Shown here: positions 5,184 through 7,961 of the stretch, piece by piece
Layout of the letters: every line of letters begins with the position of its first letter
Numbering within the stretch: position 1 is the stretch's first letter
Assembly: GCA_009918865.1 (NCBI GenBank)
Contig: RGCY01000052.1
Span: 1-7,961 of the forward strand
DNA length: 7,961 bases
Source of the DNA: Actinomycetota bacterium
GTDB taxonomy: Bacteria > Actinomycetota > Actinomycetes > S36-B12 > UBA5976
Direction: 5' to 3'
The notes under the pieces: model-generated
Database searches by the model: none
What the model was told of the DNA's origin: nothing
What the model saw: only the letters and a program-made list of their open reading frames with translations
Translations under genes and position numbers: made by a program

Positions 5184-5230
5184 TGACCACATAGCTCACA
5201 CAATCTGGGTGTCAACCTGGATGTGAGTCA
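5184..5230. promoter_or_regulatory. Competing inverted repeats just before dnaN
   Basis: TGA-CC-ACAT (5184-5192) is complementary to ATGT-GAG-TCA (5221-5230) apart from the centre. CTCACA (5195-5200) is a perfect complement of TGTGAG (5222-5227). The two pairings share the right arm, which lies about 20 nt before the dnaN start and just ahead of its ribosome-binding site AAGGAG (5237-5242). The DNA could be an operator or a small leader structure affecting dnaN expression; neither is shown. Confidence 0.3.
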
Positions 5231-5250
5231 CTGGCCAAGGAGAACATCTC

Positions 5251-6381
5251 GTGGAAATTCGAGTTGAACGCGACGCATTAGTTGATGCCGTCAACTGGGT
5301 TGCTCGCACACTGCCTAGTCGAACAACCAACCCGTTGCAAACCGGAATTTTGGTTGACATCGATCGCGACCATGAACGCCCTCTGCGGTTGACATCTTCC
5401 GATGGTGAGTCATCGAGTCAAATCCACATTGATGCTGACATCAACGACCCAGCACCAGTTCTCATTTCTGGTCATTTGTTCACCACGATTGCTCGCGCAC
5501 TTCCTGCAGCACCGGTGGTCATCACCACCACAGAGTCGGGTGCGCGTGTGGTGTGTGGTCGAACGGTGTTCAAGCTCCCAGTGATGAATGCAACGGACTA
5601 CCCAGCCATCGCTGACATGCCTAAATCGTGCGGAACTGTGTCTGGTGCGAATTTTGCGACGGCGGTCGCGCAGGTTGCCGTGGCAGCCGGAAAAATCGAT
5701 GCGATGCCGGCACTTAGTGGTGTGCGCATGGAAATTAACGGACCCATCATCACTTTCGCCGCAACTGACCGCTTTCGCATGGCTATGCGTGAGATGGCAT
5801 GGAGCCCGGAACTCACAAATGACGAGACTGCATTCCTCATCCCAGCAAAATCTTTAGCCGACATTGCGCGTGCGCTCACAGGATGTGAGGCCGTTCACTT
5901 GGCTTACACGAAGGACGGCGTTGCCACTCTCGGATTTGAAGGTGATCACCGCCGCACCACCACACGGTTGATGGATGGAGATTTCCCAAAGTTCCGCAAC
6001 ATCATCCCTGCCACCACCGCCACAAACGCAACCATCGACACTGCTGGTTTCCTTGAGATGGTCAAGCGTGTGGCATTGGTCTCGGATAAGAACAAGCCAC
6101 TTCGGTTGACATTCACTGACAACGAAGTGACTGTGACGGCTGGCGCTGACACAGATGCAAGTGCCACGGATGCTTATGAATGTCGCACGCGCGGTGATGG
6201 TCTGACGATTGCATTCAACGCCGACTTCCTCATCGATGGGCTCAACGCACTCAACGCCCCGGTTGCTGGGTTGGGGATGAACGAGCCGGATAAGCCGGCG
6301 GTGTTGCAGGGCCTTGCGTCTCATGATGGTGAGCCCACCGGCGACTACCGCTACCTGCTGATGCCGGTGCGCTTGACCTGA
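5251..6381 (+). CDS. dnaN: DNA polymerase III beta subunit (sliding clamp)
   Basis: DnaN forms the dimeric ring that holds DNA polymerase on DNA and docks many replication and repair proteins. The product has 376 residues, normal for bacteria. Three similar domains can be seen: about residues 1-122 (ending in the conserved YPAI at 117-120), 123-253 (with ATDRFRMA at 171-178, then DFPKFRNIIP at 244-253) and 254-376 (ending YRYLLMPVRLT, the usual clamp C-terminus that forms part of the peptide-binding pocket). The GTG start at 5251 has AAGGAG at 5237-5242, 8 nt upstream, and gives the expected MEIRVERDALVDAVNWVART opening. It lies next to oriC and is followed 108 nt later by recF. Confidence 0.98.
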   Translation: MEIRVERDALVDAVNWVARTLPSRTTNPLQTGILVDIDRDHERPLRLTSSDGESSSQIHIDADINDPAPVLISGHLFTTIARALPAAPVVITTTESGARVVCGRTVFKLPVMNATDYPAIADMPKSCGTVSGANFATAVAQVAVAAGKIDAMPALSGVRMEINGPIITFAATDRFRMAMREMAWSPELTNDETAFLIPAKSLADIARALTGCEAVHLAYTKDGVATLGFEGDHRRTTTRLMDGDFPKFRNIIPATTATNATIDTAGFLEMVKRVALVSDKNKPLRLTFTDNEVTVTAGADTDASATDAYECRTRGDGLTIAFNADFLIDGLNALNAPVAGLGMNEPDKPAVLQGLASHDGEPTGDYRYLLMPVRLT

Positions 6382-6383
6382 CC

Positions 6384-6429
6384 TCGTTGCTAAGCGGCGC
6401 ACCAAGTGTTGCTTTGGATATTGCAACGA
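6384..6429. repeat. Long-range inverted repeat after dnaN
   Basis: TCGTTGC (6384-6390), starting 2 nt after the dnaN stop, is the exact reverse complement of GCAACGA (6423-6429). The 32-nt interval contains a second small stem, CCAAG (6402-6406) with CTTTGG (6412-6417). The paired form resembles a 3'-end structure without a U-tract. It may mark mRNA processing or partial attenuation between dnaN and recF. The rest of the 108-nt gap shows only the recF ribosome-binding site. Confidence 0.35.
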
Positions 6430-6489
6430 CGGTCGTGATGCGGTGGGGCATTGGCGCGCGAAAAGCAATGCTGTGAAGGTGAGGATGCC

Positions 6490-7659
6490 GTGAGGCTGAC
6501 GGGTGTGGCGGTGCGCAACTTCCGCTCCTGGTCCGCCCTCGATGTGCCACTACAACCTGGTGTCACTGTGTTTCTTGGTTCCAATGGTCATGGAAAAACA
6601 AACTTGGTTGAAGCTATCAACATGATTGCCACATTGGGCAGTCATCGAGTTGCGAGCAATGCCCCACTGATTCGCCGTGGATGTGAACGCGCGATTGTGC
6701 AAGTCGGTGTGATGGACCCTTCCTATGGTGAGCGCGTCACAAAAATCGAACTCACGCTACCCCCACGCGGTGCCGCCACCGCTGTGGTGAACGGAGCCAA
6801 AGCAACCCGACCACGAGACATTCTTGGTTTGCTGCGCACGGTGCTCTTCGCCCCAGAAGATTTGGAACTTGTCAAAGGTGACCCGGGTGCGCGCCGCCGA
6901 TTCATTGACGAATTACTCGTGTCGCGCCATCCGCGTTATGCAGAAGTCATGGCGGACTACTCACGGGTGTTGAAGCAACGCTCCACGTTATTGCGTTCTG
7001 CTGTGGGGGCTGCGCGAGTAGCAAGTTCACGCGAAGCACTCCACGCAACTCTCGATGCGTGGGATGAGCAGGCCGCTGTGTTGGGTTCACGGTTGCTCAA
7101 CGGACGATTGAACACATTAGACATGCTGCGCGGGCCAGCGGTTGAGCGGTTGCATTGGCTCACTGATGGTGGTGCTGCGTTGTCGCTGACCTACGCCGCC
7201 TACAACACCAACACAGCCGATGCCATTGTTAACGGAACCAACCCTGGCGAAACAGTGTTGGCTCAAGCCTTACGCGAAGACCTGCGCGCGCGTCGCGATG
7301 ATGAAATTCGTCGCGGTGTGGTTTTGGTGGGTCCACAACGCGATGACATCAGCATTGATTTAGGAGAACTACCCGCGAAGGGGTACGCAAGTCACGGTGA
7401 ATCGTGGTCGATTGCGTTGGCATTGCGGCTTGCGTCGTTCGACGTGTTACGCGAACAGGCGTCGAGCGATCCAGTATTGCTGCTTGATGATGTGTTCGCT
7501 GAGTTAGACACATCGCGTCGTGAAAAACTCACGGATGCCATTGAGAGTGTGGAGCAAGTCATCATCACCGCAGCGGTGCGTGAAGATGTGCCGCAACGGT
7601 TACTCACCCGCTGCATACCGATTGAACGAGCCGGGCAGGATTCTGGTCATGTCGGGTAA
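6490..7659 (+). CDS. recF: DNA replication and repair protein RecF
   Basis: RecF is an SMC/ABC-like ATPase that works with RecO and RecR to load RecA at gaps behind stalled forks. The product from GTG 6490 has 389 residues. It opens MRLTGVAVRNFRSWSALDV, matching actinobacterial RecF. Walker A is GSNGHGKT (residues 30-37), followed by the lineage-typical NLVEAI and ATLGSHRVAS. The GDPGARRRFIDELLVSRHP motif (131-148) is characteristic of RecF. The ABC signature region reads SHGES (301-305), Walker B VLLLDD (329-334) and the D-loop AELD (337-340). The start choice rests on GAGG (6481-6484) 5 nt before GTG and on family alignment from memory. An upstream in-frame TTG at 6451 would add 13 unsupported residues. 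The 3' end overlaps dciA by 11 nt. Confidence 0.97.
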   Translation: MRLTGVAVRNFRSWSALDVPLQPGVTVFLGSNGHGKTNLVEAINMIATLGSHRVASNAPLIRRGCERAIVQVGVMDPSYGERVTKIELTLPPRGAATAVVNGAKATRPRDILGLLRTVLFAPEDLELVKGDPGARRRFIDELLVSRHPRYAEVMADYSRVLKQRSTLLRSAVGAARVASSREALHATLDAWDEQAAVLGSRLLNGRLNTLDMLRGPAVERLHWLTDGGAALSLTYAAYNTNTADAIVNGTNPGETVLAQALREDLRARRDDEIRRGVVLVGPQRDDISIDLGELPAKGYASHGESWSIALALRLASFDVLREQASSDPVLLLDDVFAELDTSRREKLTDAIESVEQVIITAAVREDVPQRLLTRCIPIERAGQDSGHVG

Positions 7660-7961
7660 CGACGAACACGAACGCGCAATTGAGTTTGCGCGTGCTGCAC
7701 TTGCTCGTGCGCGTGCACATGCACGCACAACGACGCGACCAGGTTGGCAGTCATCGCGAGCGCGAGGTGGTTCGCGACGCTGGGGTGCTGAGCCCGGTGA
7801 AGCGGTCTACAGCGGCGCTGCGGTTGATCGCCGAGACCCAGCGAAGTTGGGTGCTGCGCTATCCGAACTAATTTCAATGCAAGGTTGGGGTGAGGCCCTC
7901 ACCGTCGCAGGTGTGACCGCACGCTGGGTCGAGATTGTCGGGCCGGATGTTGCTGAGCATG
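7649..7961 (+). CDS. dciA: DciA/DUF721 family protein, helicase-loading partner (3' end outside window)
   Basis: From ATG 7649, 104 residues are visible and the frame is still open at the window end. The ATG overlaps the recF stop by 11 nt, and CAGGA (7636-7640) lies 8 nt upstream. Residues 1-50 are Ala/Arg-rich and probably disordered with a helical segment (IEFARAALARARAHA). The recognisable domain begins around YSGAAVDRRDP (54-64) and continues through LGAALSELISMQGWGEALTVAGVTARWVEIVGPDVAEH, the DUF721 core with its conserved RWxEIVGpxVA. DciA is known to interact with the replicative helicase DnaB and aid its loading in bacteria that lack DnaC. The gene position after recF is the usual one in actinobacteria, generally followed by gyrB, which would lie outside this window. 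Confidence 0.92.
   Translation, partial: MSGNDEHERAIEFARAALARARAHARTTTRPGWQSSRARGGSRRWGAEPGEAVYSGAAVDRRDPAKLGAALSELISMQGWGEALTVAGVTARWVEIVGPDVAEH

Larger units (their letters stand above)
4621..5250. other. oriC: Origin of replication core (oriC), dnaA-dnaN spacer
   Basis: The position between dnaA and dnaN is where actinobacterial origins lie. The stretch holds three perfect TTATCCACA boxes: minus strand at 4692-4700 and 4745-4753, plus strand at 4840-4848. Weaker matches are TTGCCCACA (4721-4729), TTCTCCACA (4905-4913) and TGGGGACAA (4985-4993, minus strand, one mismatch to TTGTCCACA). Hairpins lie at 4820-4837 and 4892-4909. A modestly AT-rich, pyrimidine-rich tract at 4931-4980 is the best unwinding candidate. 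The last 150 nt before dnaN are rich in CACA/CCAC words and hold inverted repeats. There is no believable gene. The origin call rests on context and boxes, not on experiment. Confidence 0.9.

Noticed and set aside
5195..5216. Minus-strand TTGACA (5211-5216) as a promoter reading back into oriC
   Set aside because: With a 16-bp spacer the -10 candidate is TATGTG, matching only three of six consensus bases and lacking the key last T. Too weak to list as a promoter.
6451..6489. TTG at 6451 as the recF start
   Set aside because: The extra 13 residues are not like RecF, while GTG at 6490 has GAGG upstream and gives the conserved N-terminus.
6382..6489. Absence of gnd between dnaN and recF as an unusual gene loss
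   Set aside because: Streptomyces has gnd there but mycobacteria have dnaN followed directly by recF, so this is a known arrangement and not remarkable.
1..7961. CRISPR arrays, transposons, tRNA or rRNA genes, parS sites
   Set aside because: No regularly spaced identical repeats, transposase-like frame, terminal inverted repeats, tRNA-like fold, or TGTTTCACGTGAAACA-type parS was seen on either strand by eye.

Overview
The window is the chromosomal replication-origin neighbourhood of an actinobacterium (Actinomycetota). Gene order, protein signatures and box type all agree. A leftward block rpmH-rnpA-yidD-yidC-jag faces away from a rightward block dnaA-dnaN-recF-dciA. RpmH ends in the actinobacterial style (RRAKGRRRVSV). 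DnaA carries the GESGLGKT P-loop. The DnaA boxes match TTATCCACA/TTGTCCACA. Base composition looks moderate (mid-50s % G+C by eye, not computed), lower than in Streptomyces or Mycobacterium. A freshwater or marine actinobacterial lineage is possible, but I cannot name a genus.

Left part (1-2513, minus strand). These five genes are tightly packed. rpmH (ribosomal protein bL34) and rnpA (RNase P protein) are 9 nt apart. rnpA overlaps yidD. yidD (insertion efficiency factor) is followed 16 nt later by yidC (membrane insertase), if the TTG start supported by a Shine-Dalgarno sequence is right. After a 90-nt gap with a small GC hairpin comes jag/khpB (KH-R3H RNA-binding protein), whose last few residues lie beyond base 1. 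Together they link ribosome and RNase P synthesis with membrane-protein insertion.

Middle (2514-5250). The 370-nt rpmH-dnaA divergent spacer holds one perfect DnaA box and nested inverted repeats. dnaA follows. The 948-nt dnaA-dnaN spacer has two parts. About 300 nt is a degenerate repeat-rich region with no DnaA boxes. After it comes the oriC core, with three perfect DnaA boxes, several near-matches, hairpins and a modestly AT-rich tract.

Right part (5251-7961, plus strand). dnaN (sliding clamp), recF (gap repair) and the start of dciA (DUF721 helicase-operator protein) run in one direction. recF and dciA overlap by 11 nt. The block supplies the initiator, clamp, repair mediator and helicase-loading factor beside the origin.

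The gene content is conserved and ordinary; I found no new protein system. The parts worth a second look are non-coding or dual-use DNA: two DnaA-box clusters embedded in rnpA, which suggest a bipartite or extended origin, and the diverged repeat tract directly after dnaA.
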